Shown: in pieces, positions 9,320 through 16,644 of the stretch
Numbering within the stretch: position 1 is the stretch's first letter
Layout of the letters: each line of letters starts with the position of its first letter
Source of the DNA: Chara braunii
Lineage: Eukaryota > Streptophyta > Charophyceae > Charales > Characeae
Length of the DNA: 27,818 nt
NCBI GenBank assembly: GCA_003427395.1
Contig: BFEA01000061.1
Location: forward strand, 2,333,071-2,360,888
Direction: 5' to 3'
Position numbers and translations under genes: made by a program
The notes under the pieces: model-generated
Databases searched by the model: none
The model's input: only the letters and a program-made list of their open reading frames with translations
Told to the model about the DNA's origin: nothing

Positions 9320-10234
9320 GTGAAGAGCGGCGAAAAGTTGCACGTTGAGAAGGAGCAGCGAGCATTAATGAAGAAGGATGTGAATATGACGGTTGCTGTC
9401 AGGATTAGCGAACTGGAAGACAACTGGTTTAAACGGTTGCCAGGCGTTATTGGACCATTGTACTCGGCGGTGAAGGATTCTGGTAAGAAGAAGGTTACAT
9501 ATCGATCTGACATTGAATCGCGGTCTGACTATGAGAGCGAAGCGAGTGATATGAGCGTCACTCAAGAGCTAAGCGAGCAAGCGGCACAACTGCAGATCTC
9601 GGAGAAGCAGAAACGAGGCTCGAAAGTTGTCGTTGATGACAACCCTCCAATGGAGAGGACCCCAAAGCGGACGCCGAAGCGAGGCAGACAAAAACCCGTG
9701 AAGCTAACGGCCCGCATGACAAGATCGAAGACGAGGCGATCACCGGGCAGGACAACGCTGAACTTGAAGAAAACACATGTGCGTGCTCCTACCGTTAGAT
9801 CACCAGTTAAGACTCCATTGGCGGGACGTAGGACCCCCAAGACGTCGAAGCCTCGCAGAGAGATGGCAGTAGTGCCTCCAGTATGCACTCCCGGTACGCG
9901 CGGAGCACTGTCGAAGCCTCGCAAAGAGATGGCAGTAGTGCCTCCAGTATGCACTCCCGTTACGCGCAGAGCACTGGAGCGCCTACAGTATCATAACAAA
10001 GTTATTGACGAATTCAAGACCTTTGACGCGATCGAATTGCAGAAGGTTTGTAAGAAGGAAGGTGTCCCGTACAACCGGAAGATCAAGTCGATTTTTGATA
10101 CCACCGACAAGAGGGCCATGCTGAGGTTCGGAGCCACGGTCTCGGCAGAGGCCGAGATCATTAGTATTGACAAATCCGCGACACCTACTGAAGGACCGGA
10201 TCGAGATGCACCACCGGAAGTCGAGGAGGCGTGA
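9320..10234 (+). CDS. PLE basic ORF with SAP-like segment (possible nucleic-acid-binding protein)
   Basis: This 304-residue frame is in the same frame as the upstream zinc knuckle and the downstream GIY-YIG domain. Residues 75-200 are rich in Arg, Lys, Pro and Thr (RTPKRTPKRGRQKP, RMTRSKTRRSP), as in DNA- or RNA-binding tails. A 66-bp perfect-phase tandem duplication (9845-9910 and 9911-9976) doubles a 22-residue unit containing EMAVVPPVCTP. The C-terminal part (about residues 217-268, with FDAIELQKVCKKEGVPYN and FDTTDKRAMLRF) resembles a SAP-type helix-turn-helix. That match is by eye only. It ends in TGA, after which the same frame runs on through more stops into the GIY-YIG domain, so it is probably the N-terminal half of a broken polyprotein. 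Confidence 0.6.
   Translation: MKSGEKLHVEKEQRALMKKDVNMTVAVRISELEDNWFKRLPGVIGPLYSAVKDSGKKKVTYRSDIESRSDYESEASDMSVTQELSEQAAQLQISEKQKRGSKVVVDDNPPMERTPKRTPKRGRQKPVKLTARMTRSKTRRSPGRTTLNLKKTHVRAPTVRSPVKTPLAGRRTPKTSKPRREMAVVPPVCTPGTRGALSKPRKEMAVVPPVCTPVTRRALERLQYHNKVIDEFKTFDAIELQKVCKKEGVPYNRKIKSIFDTTDKRAMLRFGATVSAEAEIISIDKSATPTEGPDRDAPPEVEEA
9845..9976 (+). repeat. 66-bp in-frame tandem duplication
   Basis: Two adjacent 66-bp units starting TCGAAGCCTCGCA differ at only a few bases. Because 66 is a multiple of three, the PLE frame is kept and a 22-residue peptide unit is duplicated. Confidence 0.92.
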
Positions 10235-10315
10235 GAACCGTTGGAGACGCTGCTATGGCAACTTTGCAGATGCATTACCGAGTTGAGGGGGGAATCGTAT
10301 TGTTTTGATTCTTAA

Positions 10316-10692
10316 TTGGACGAGCTACTATGCCTTGTGATCCTAAGTTTGACTTTGGAGGGACAAATTCGGTGGTTGAGCAAGTGTGTGAAAAACTGGC
10401 TGGGACTATATGAGAAGCATGGAATCGAGTTTCTTAGACTAACCAGCTGCGTATATATTGGGCCCTCGACATATTGTAAATCCATGTACGTCGGTAAGAC
10501 AACGCGTAGCACGGTAGTGAGATGGTGAGAGCACGTGTATGCATGCCGAGCGCGTAAGCAGTGACACTTTCATAGATGGATCTGCACGTTTGGTATTGAG
10601 AAATATGTGTTAATCCCTATCGACATTTTTGAGGGATCGGACCTCGTTTGTCTGTAAAAACTTTACATCCAACAGTGGTGCCCGTTCTTAAA
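10316..10692 (+). pseudogene. PLE GIY-YIG endonuclease domain, three in-frame stops
   Basis: The GIY-YIG nuclease cuts target DNA for PLE insertion. In frame 2 the signature reads CVYIG (residues 45-49) then SMYVGKTTRS (56-65), matching the two GIY and YIG strands, then VVRW with the conserved Arg69. A TGA (10526-10528) follows, then EHVYACRARKQ, another TGA (10562-10564), then HFHRWICTFGIEKYVLIPI. Near the domain's end the frame reads a TAA (10655-10657) and KLYIQQWCPFLN. In this family the catalytic Glu lies at about the TAA position, so that stop seems to replace it. Two of the stops are TGA and could come from CGA by CpG decay. It is not a working nuclease. It lies upstream of the RT. Confidence 0.75.
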
Positions 10693-11090
10693 TATGGCGT
10701 GTGTGCACAAATCATCTCGAAAGAAGTCGAAACCTGGGCGCAGGGAGAGAGCCTCCAGATGTGGGAGAGCATCAGTGGATGGCGGGAACGTGAGACCAGT
10801 ATTCGTCCCTTAAACGAACTCTGCAGCATGGAGTCTTGACTTCTACCGGGTTTTGAACGAGAGTGTTGAGGGTAGTCGGACTGACGTATGGTGTAAATTT
10901 TGACCGGGGAACGTGTGGAGCGGGGATGGAATACTATAGGGAAGACTTTTGGTGATTCAAAAGTATCAATTGGGCAAGACTGTTGCTGACTTCGGGATTG
11001 TAAATTTATTTTCGAGCGTGGGGGTGTGTTTTGTATATCACACATTAAATTTGCAAATGGAAACCGAGGTGTAGTTTTCTGAAGAGCCTT

Positions 11091-11915
11091 TTGATTCAGA
11101 TATTGAATAATCCACGTAGGATTCAAGACGTGTCTGGTTGGGAAATGAAATCCTTATTAAGGTTGTACAATGTAATTAAGGGCTTCTCCCGTAAATCACC
11201 TCCGAAGTATTTGCGGCGGTTGATCTCCAGGATTTTTCGGGACCGCTTCGACATTTGTTTAGGAGCGGATCATGTGTTTCATGTTAACTTTGACAAACGT
11301 ATTCGGCTGCCGGAATTACGTAAGGTAGTGAATGATTGCCTGATGACGTGTGAGTTACCTATTTGCTACTTACATCGGATTCGGAAGAAGATCCGCATTG
11401 TGTGGGTTAAAAACCCATCCATGGCGGAGATGGTACACAACCATCGTAAGTTTGCGATGAAAAGTGTACTTACCTGTAGATGTACGGGTTTGCCCTGCCC
11501 ACGTGAGGAGGGCCACATCCGTTTTCGAATAAGTCAGTTGGAAGGAATTCACCCTTTGTTGCACAACTCAAAAAGTGTGCCTTGGATGTTGAAAACGATC
11601 GAGTTAGGATGCTCCAGAGTGAGATTATGTGTGGTTTTGAAGGTTGGAGGAATTGCCAGAGGAAGCCACCATTAGTTCCGATTGAGACGCTCCGTCGGTG
11701 TTTTTCAGAGTCGGGAACTCCGGAATCGTGTTTGTAAAAAAGAGCAGGTTGATGAGGTCAGGGATCGATTTGATGGATTGGTCCTAACTCCCCTTGATCG
11801 GAACCCTGGGGAGACCCTTGTATTATGCCCCACGTTGTACTTTGATGGAATGATGTCCACCTTTGTTTTGAATTCTGGATACAGGATTGGACAGGCACTG
11901 AAGGTGAGGTATTGA
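11091..11915 (+). pseudogene. PLE region between GIY-YIG and RT core: Cys/His motif and RT N-terminus
   Basis: It is in frame 3, with a TAG at 11673-11675 splitting two open parts. The first part (to 11675) has basic helical sequence, then CRCTGLPCP followed by EEGHIRF at about residues 129-145, a compact Cys/His cluster likely to bind zinc. The second part holds VLTPLDRNPGETLVLCPTLY (about residues 34-53 of that part), which resembles the N-terminal RT block of Penelope-like elements (a PLDxNxG...CPxxY pattern). The frame ends at 11913-11915 and continues in frame 2, so a frameshift lies near 11900. A function in RNA or DNA binding is inferred. Confidence 0.65.
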
Positions 11916-13068
11916 GAGCGATCAAGGAGGATGTGATGGCTATGCAGTTGGGGAGCTTTGTAAAGTGGGACAAAGAGGGGGGTTTCGGCTGGGCATATAT
12001 TATGCCGAAACACAAGGATCTGGGTAAGTACAGACCAATTTGGCCCACATACAAGGAGCCAATGGTGAAGACGGGTAGGTTGGTTTCACATGCACTTAAC
12101 CACCTACTGTCTACAGTCCCAGTGGCTGGCATTTCAATTTGCCGGCGGTATCGCTGTTGTCTTTGCGCCTTGAGATTACCAACAAGAAGATTTCTCGTAT
12201 GGGGCCTAACTGCTACGTTTCCTCGCAATCCTTCGACATGAAGGGGATGTTTAGTCGGCTTCCGCATCAGGATATCTTGAAGACGGTCTATTTGGTTGTT
12301 AGCTATCACTTGAAGAAGCATCGTACCATGATCCAGGTCAACACTAGAGGGAGAGGCACCTCGTTCGGGATGACCACCGGGTGTGACCACTGGCGGTCGT
12401 TGAAACTTGTGGATATCCGATCGTTTGTGCGGATCGAATTGGAACACACGTACACCTTTGCGACCAGTATACTCTTGCAACAGGTTGTTGGGATTCCTAT
12501 GGGCAAGACTACAAGCCCCCCTCTGGCTTGTATTTTGTGCGCATACTCTGAATTTTTGTTTCTTCGGAGCTTAGGCAGATTTAGTCGAATCGGATGCGTG
12601 TTTGGTTTTCGTCCAGTTGACGACGTCATGCTCGTTACTGCAACTCGCAGGTCGGGGGTAGCGGCGCGTGTGGCAACTGCATTTGAGAGATGTTACCCCG
12701 ATGCCTTGACGTTAAAAAGGACCGATGATGGGACCGGGACCTTCGATTTTTTGGGCTGCCAGATCCGGACGACAAAGTTTTTTCCCTTCTTGAACTGCGT
12801 TCAGATGTCCAAAAACGAAGGGTGTATTTGGTCGGACGATCCCCTCTTAATTAAAAGTGGCCAGTGTTAACTGACATGGGGATGCAAGAGGGAAAAGAGT
12901 GCGGTAGTGAGTGGTTACCTTCATCAGATCGACAGAAATACCACAGTGAGATCTGAGATTCCCCGCCGGGTGCTGACTTTGAAGTGTGAGTTGGTAAAGA
13001 AGGACTTTCCGGAAGCTTTCTTTCAACGCGTACTGAAGCATTTCACCGTCCGACGTGACGACGACTGA
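11912..13068 (+). pseudogene. PLE reverse transcriptase core
   Basis: The RT copies element RNA into DNA at the cut site. Frame 2 (11912-12140) gives YIMPKHKDLGKYRPIWPTYK, the KD...RPI finger block. After a frameshift near 12135, frame 1 gives motif A SFDMKGMFSRLPH, motif B GIPMGKTTSPPLACILC, motif C RPVDDVMLV and motif D with FDFLGCQI. GIPMG and the F-D-x-K form are PLE/telomerase-like, unlike LINE RTs. Motif C usually reads RYxDD in PLEs; here the Tyr before VDD is Pro, probably inactivating. A TAA at 12868-12870 interrupts, after which the same frame continues as thumb-like sequence (KSAVVSGYLHQ, PEAFFQRVLKH) to a TGA at 13066-13068. Confidence 0.83.
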
Positions 13069-13373
13069 AAATTGACAGCCCAATTTCTGCAGGATGGATA
13101 GATTGATTGTATATGTTGGCTTCGACTTGTCGCCTGTGTTTAAGGGAGCCAGTGTTGTAATACTGCCTTTTTCAGACAGTCGGAATGTCAGGACAGGGTC
13201 GCCACGATTCAGTAGAGGGATCTGCCATGTCGTTCGATCCGAGCCACGTTTCAGGCCGTGTTAGTGACCCTGTGGGGGAGTACTGCGGTAACAGGTCTCC
13301 TGATATCTGTGAAGTTCGCCCCGATGTCCTGAGGGACCTGGTATGACGAAGGGTAGGGGACGCCCCTATTGTG
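13069..13373. other. Flank 3' of PLE, nothing recognised
   Basis: About 300 bases between the PLE stop and the start of the hammerhead repeat. It is probably PLE 3' untranslated sequence. I see no second copy of the type I ribozyme and no repeat of the 5' flank here, so a terminal repeat has been lost or never existed. Confidence 0.5.
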
Positions 13374-13600
13374 GCAGAACTGCCCGGTAAACCGTAGGCA
13401 GAGAGAGAGAAGAGGACAACAAACGAGGGGCTGTGACAAACTGTTTCGTCGGAGTTTCACCGACTCATCAGGAGGCTGAACCCTCAACAGTCTGCAGAAT
13501 CCCCTCACTGATTACACTGTAAATGATAATCTACCTTAACCAAAATCAAAGTAGACTATCACTCACCCACACCAGATGGAAAACTCTACAGACTGTCGTA
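13374..13600 (-). repeat. TA-bounded hammerhead repeat, unit A (most complete)
   Basis: The plus strand begins CAGAACTGCCCGGTAAACCG, then a purine tract, the ribozyme (as its complement), and a tail ending CTCTACAGACTGTCG followed directly by (TA)n. Other copies: 13620-13696, 13771-13842, 15612-15740, 15792-15960, 16035-16094 and a scrap at 21906-21929. The A to B spacing is 244 bp. It has no protein-coding capacity beyond accidental frames. Retrozymes and hammerhead satellites have this general size and content. Which of these it is cannot be decided from one window. Confidence 0.82.
13436..13495 (-). ncRNA. Type III hammerhead ribozyme
   Basis: All conserved core nucleotides are present on the minus strand. 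Going 5' to 3' (descending coordinates): helix III 5' strand CAGACTGT (13494-13487), cleavage nucleotide U at 13486, helix I hairpin GAGG/CCTC (13485-13482 with 13475-13472) with loop GTTCAG, CTGATGA (13471-13465), helix II GTCGG/CCGAC (13464-13460 with 13452-13448) with a 7-nt loop, GAAA (13447-13444), and helix III 3' strand (13444-13437). Helix III is 8 continuous pairs including one G-U wobble, plus a possible ninth wobble pair at 13495/13436. Helix I and II pairs are all Watson-Crick. Cleavage is predicted between 13486 and 13485 after a GUU triplet, which is allowed but slower than GUC. Type III topology is that of plant retrozymes and viroid-like RNAs. Confidence 0.87.
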
Positions 13601-13604
13601 TATA

Positions 13605-13696
13605 TATATATCGTCAAATAGAACTGCCCGGTAAACCGTAGNCAGAGAGGGAGAAGAGGACAACAAACGAGGGGCTGTGACAAACTGTTTCGTCAT
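13605..13696 (-). repeat. Hammerhead repeat unit B, truncated
   Basis: It starts with a (TA)n run and TCGTCAAATAG, then the same GAACTGCCCGG block and purine tract, and stops at GTTTCGTC. It keeps only the GAAA part and one helix III strand of the ribozyme, so it cannot self-cleave. It contains one ambiguous base (13642). Confidence 0.85.
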
Positions 13697-13723
13697 ATCT
13701 GTTTGTGACGTATATATATATAT

Positions 13724-13795
13724 ACCGGGCAGTTCTGTTTGTGACGATATATATATATATATATATATATATCGTCACAAACAGAACTGCCCGGT
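13724..13795. repeat. 72-bp perfect palindrome with (TA)n core, head-to-head repeat ends
   Basis: ACCGGGCAGTTCTGTTTGTG and the next bases through CGAT are mirrored exactly at the right end; the arms are 25 bp around an alternating TA centre. Each arm is the outer end of a hammerhead repeat unit, so two units meet head to head. The structure could extrude as a cruciform and is unstable in cloning. Confidence 0.9.
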
Positions 13796-13842
13796 AAACC
13801 GTAGGCAGAGAGAGAGAAGAGGACAACAAACGAGGGGCTGTG
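13771..13842 (-). repeat. Hammerhead repeat unit C, truncated
   Basis: It runs from TCGTCACAAACAGAACTGCC through the purine tract to GGGGCTGTGA, then goes into (TA)n at about 13845. It lacks the ribozyme core entirely. Confidence 0.85.
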
Positions 13843-14440
13843 ATTTATATATATATATATATATATATGGTCACACTGTGAATCAGAGCGCAAAGGCAAA
13901 AAAAAGCAAAACAAGGAGAGGAAAAGAAGTAAGGAAGGAAAGCCCCACCTGTTCATCACCTCTTACGTACAAGGGCAGCCATGTGGATGACAGGTTGAGC
14001 GCTGGCTGCCCCCATCCCTGTGTGTCACAAGGACCCACTTGCACGCAGCCAAAAGGCAAAGAGGTAAAGAAAAGGAGGAGGAAACCAGACCTTACGGAGG
14101 CAAGAGAAAGAGAAAGGTCAAAGAAAAGACAAAGGAAGAAAGCAAATGACACATCCCACAGATAAACCAATTGCCACTGTCACTACAAAGTTCAACATTT
14201 TTTTTTCCCCTTTTTTCTTGTTTTCTTTTTTCTTTTCTTCAGAAATTTGTACTTTTTCTCTTTCTTTCTTTTATCTGTCCTACAATTAGTGTTGCTCCTG
14301 ACCTGCTTGATTCTATTGACCAGAGTCAGGAAGAGGAGCCCCCACCCCACCCCGGCAGATAGGACAGGCACGCTGAGGATGACGTGGATGTTCACAAGTT
14401 ACCCAAGGAGAGCTACTTCAGCACAGCATTCAGCAGGACG
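13843..14440. other. Low-complexity purine-rich then pyrimidine-rich stretch
   Basis: A (TA)n run, then A/G-rich sequence (about 13890-14160), then T/C-rich sequence (14199-14280). Open frames here are compositional. I see no gene. Confidence 0.65.
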
Positions 14441-14804
14441 GCTCACACGGACCATCCCATCCCATCAAAACAGTCCTGACAAAGGACATGCTGTCCACAT
14501 GTCAAAAGAATAGCAGGACGTTCATCACAGTGCGGCATCATGCAGTCCTGATAGCGTCCTTGAGCACAAAAGGGGCACCAAATATCTGGGTGATAGGGAG
14601 GGATGTGTACAATGAGGAAATGTTGGACAGCCTTCGGCACAGACGGCGGCGACTGGAATCGATTGATAATGTTGATGGCATAGGTGATGAATTCCGCACG
14701 CAGCCAAGACGCACCGCGTCCCTGTCCCGACAGGTGTCACGCGAGATTCGGTCGATCAATAATCCAGAATAAAGTATGATTCGGTAATGCACACAAAAAT
14801 TCAT
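14441..14804 (-). pseudogene. Tandem RING-like Cys/His fingers, frameshifted relic
   Basis: On the minus strand two RING-like modules follow each other in alternating frames. The first reads DTCRDRDAVRLGC in one frame, then in the next frame ACGIHHLCHQHYQSI (C-x2-H-x2-C-x2-H), and closes with WCPFC, the C-P-x-C end usual for RING fingers. The second reads CMMPHCDERPAILLTCGQHV then LCQDCF, a C-x4-C then C-x2-H-x2-C-x2-C pattern of a RING centre; its last Cys pair is not seen. Frame changes near 14700 and 14640 show decay. RING domains are typical of ubiquitin E3 ligases, and a peptidase-like segment lies just upstream on the same strand. Assignment is by motif only. Confidence 0.45.
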
Positions 14805-15005
14805 TTACGTTGAAAAATAGCCTGAATCATTGTCCCACCATCCCACAGTTCCCACTGGGCAGCTGCACGAACGAGTGCCATATAATGCCCGGGTCTGTGC
14901 ACAATGCAGGCAGAAATATGAGGATGGTCATTAAGGTCATCGCCTGGCGTCGCATAATGCATAAGAAGGTGGCGACCGTGTAAAGCTAGCTGTAAGACAT
15001 TTACA
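14801..15005 (-). pseudogene. Cysteine-peptidase-like C-terminal fragment
   Basis: A 65-residue minus-strand segment emerges from the (TA)n run and ends in a TGA at 14801-14803. It contains ISACIVHRPGHYMALVR followed by QWELWDGGTM. The GHY...(V/A)...W.LWD layout resembles the histidine/aspartate half of papain-fold deubiquitinases (USP or Josephin-like), where GHY or HW precedes a Trp-containing strand. The catalytic Cys half would lie in or beyond the TA run and the N gap. The neighbouring RING-like fingers on the same strand fit a ubiquitin-related protein. This is a tentative reading of a short fragment. Confidence 0.35.

Positions 15006-15008
<3 letters not shown>

Positions 15009-15063
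<55 letters not shown>
15009..15063. repeat. (TA)n microsatellite
   Basis: About 55 bp of pure alternating TA ending in TCGTCAAAT, the same boundary seen at the outer end of hammerhead repeat units. It directly precedes the assembly gap. Confidence 0.95.
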
Positions 15064-15065
<2 letters not shown>

Positions 15066-15071
15066 TCAAAT

Positions 15072-15611
15072 NNNNNNNNNNNNNNNNNNNNNNNNNNNNN
15101 NNNNNNNNNNNNNNNNNNNNNNNNNNNNNNNNNNNNNNNNNNNNNNNNNNNNNNNNNNNNNNNNNNNNNNNNNNNNNNNNNNNNNNNNNNNNNNNNNNNN
15201 NNNNNNNNNNNNNNNNNNNNNNNNNNNNNNNNNNNNNNNNNNNNNNNNNNNNNNNNNNNNNNNNNNNNNNNNNNNNNNNNNNNNNNNNNNNNNNNNNNNN
15301 NNNNNNNNNNNNNNNNNNNNNNNNNNNNNNNNNNNNNNNNNNNNNNNNNNNNNNNNNNNNNNNNNNNNNNNNNNNNNNNNNNNNNNNNNNNNNNNNNNNN
15401 NNNNNNNNNNNNNNNNNNNNNNNNNNNNNNNNNNNNNNNNNNNNNNNNNNNNNNNNNNNNNNNNNNNNNNNNNNNNNNNNNNNNNNNNNNNNNNNNNNNN
15501 NNNNNNNNNNNNNNNNNNNNNNNNNNNNNNNNNNNNNNNNNNNNNNNNNNNNNNNNNNNNNNNNNNNNNNNNNNNNNNNNNNNNNNNNNNNNNNNNNNNN
15601 NNNNNNNNNNN
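15072..15611. other. Assembly gap (540 N)
   Basis: The run of N starts just after a repeat-unit boundary (TCGTCAAAT) and ends inside the helix II loop region of another unit, so the missing DNA probably consists largely of hammerhead repeat units, about two at the observed 244-265 bp spacing. Confidence 0.97.
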
Positions 15612-15740
15612 CGGAGTTTCACCGACTCATCAGGAGGCTGAACCCTCAACAGTCTGTAGAATCCCCTCACTGATTACACTGTAAGTGATAATCCACCTTA
15701 ACCAAAATCAAAGTAGACTATCACTCACCCACACCAGATG
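15612..15740 (-). repeat. Hammerhead repeat unit D, cut by the gap
   Basis: It keeps helix II (partly), CTGATGA, helix I and the 5' strand of helix III exactly as in unit A. The GAAA side lies in the gap. The tail matches unit A to CACACCAGATG, then goes into (TA)n. The D to E spacing measured at the core motif is 265 bp. Confidence 0.85.
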
Positions 15741-15742
15741 TA

Positions 15743-15773
<31 letters not shown>

Positions 15774-15791
15774 AGATATAGATATATAGTC

Positions 15792-15960
15792 AAACAGAGG
15801 TGCCTGGTAAACCGTAGGCAGAAGGCAGAGAGGGAGAAGAGGACAACAAACGAGGGGCTGTGACAAACTGTTTCGTTGGAACTTCACCGACTCATCAGGA
15901 GCTGAACCCTCAACAGTCTGCAGAAACCCCTAGCTGATTACACTAAGTGATAATCCACCT
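15792..15960 (-). repeat. Hammerhead repeat unit E, degraded
   Basis: It starts AACAGAGGTGCCTGGTAAACC near 15784-15805 with changes relative to unit A, followed by the purine tract, ribozyme complement and part of the tail. A (TA/GATA)n run at 15740-15787 precedes it. Confidence 0.82.
15864..15920 (-). ncRNA. Type III hammerhead ribozyme, degraded copy
   Basis: CTGATGA and GAAAC are intact and helix III is unchanged from the unit A ribozyme. Helix II has one C-A mismatch (GTCGG against CCAAC), and helix I has lost one C (GAGG against CTC). Activity, if any, should be lower than that of the copy at 13436-13495. Confidence 0.7.
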
Positions 15961-16034
15961 TAAACCCGGTTGTGGTTAAGCATCAACGATCTGAGGAGGT
16001 GGGCACCAACCACTGCCCTCAAGGTACCTGTGCC

Positions 16035-16094
16035 AAAAGTCAAAGCAGACTATCACTCACCCACACCCGATGGAAAACTCTACAGACTGTCGGT
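16035..16094 (-). repeat. Hammerhead repeat unit F, tail only
   Basis: It matches the non-ribozyme end of unit A (CAAAGCAGACTATCACTCAC to CTACAGACTGTCG) and then diverges into non-repeat sequence, not into (TA)n. Confidence 0.8.
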
Positions 16095-16377
16095 TCACAC
16101 CCCATCACCAGCAACAAGCAAGCAAAACACCCACGAAACAAAGAAAGGTCTGTCACAGCCAAAAAATACAGTCCAGACACGCCGCTGGCACTAGAGGCAC
16201 AGCATGGCCGCGTAGTGACGGCCCCGACCACTGCCGCTCGACCTGACCGGAGGATACATATATATATACAAATACTTGAAATACATACCTTTATATTTCC
16301 AAGAAAACACACCGAGGTGGGGGACCTCACAATTCAACCCGGAGTACTGAGAGCTTTAATACTCAGCTTTGCTGAAA

Positions 16378-16516
16378 CGGCCAGTACTTCCGGAAGTCGT
16401 GCCAGTTAACAAAGCCACAATTTCAGGAAACGTACAGGCCACTACAGGAGCGCCCAAATTCATCCAACTAGAAACGTTTCTACTCTATAGCTGGGTCAAG
16501 TACTGTGTGGTTTGAC
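16378..16516 (+). mobile_element. MITE-like element, subfamily 1, copy 1
   Basis: Sequence from CCAGTACTTCC to GTCAAGTACTGTGTGGTTTGA. It shares a core (AGGAAACGTACAGGCCACTA, then CAAATTCATCCAACTAGAAA) with copies at 18600-18758 (inverted) and 24611-24773. The ends are inverted and related to the TTAAACCACCAGTACTTGG termini of the other copies. It has no coding capacity. Confidence 0.75.
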
Positions 16517-16644
16517 TGGCTTTTGCCATGTCGTGGAAACGTACCCATGGTTCAACATCCTGTACTACTACCCTATCGTACCTTCGCCCCGGTTCCAACT
16601 AATCTCGTCTACTTCCTATACTACTTCCTTCCTTCTTCTTCTTC

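Larger units (their letters stand above)
8730..13068 (+). mobile_element. Penelope-like element with GIY-YIG upstream of RT (Chlamys/Naiad-type), inactivated
   Basis: In order along the plus strand: a type I hammerhead ribozyme, a gag-like basic ORF with zinc-knuckle remnant and SAP-like segment, a GIY-YIG nuclease with frame-breaking stops, a Cys/His motif, and a PLE-type reverse transcriptase. Canonical Penelope elements carry GIY-YIG after the RT. The reverse order is that of the permuted Chlamys/Naiad group described in green algae, protists and invertebrates. The outer ends are not defined: I found no second ribozyme or long terminal repeat downstream, and the 3' side meets the unrelated hammerhead repeat at about 13374. 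Several frameshifts and in-frame stops show it is a relic. Confidence 0.8.

Noticed and set aside
10526-10564. In-frame TGA codons as selenocysteine (known in Naiad PLEs)
   Set aside because: They are not at Cys-like positions, a TAA and several frameshifts also occur, and no SECIS-like element was seen. Decay explains them better.
12921-12930. TCATCAG (minus CTGATGA) in the PLE tail
   Set aside because: No GAAA at the right distance; similar isolated matches at 25131, 18527 and 25700 fail the same test.
13677-14165. Open frame over the (TA)n and purine-rich region
   Set aside because: The peptide is mostly Tyr-Ile and Lys/Arg/Glu low complexity from microsatellite sequence.
14801-15670. 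Long minus-strand open frame spanning the N gap
   Set aside because: Its continuity is created by unknown bases and the alternating TA run; only the last 65 residues are real sequence.
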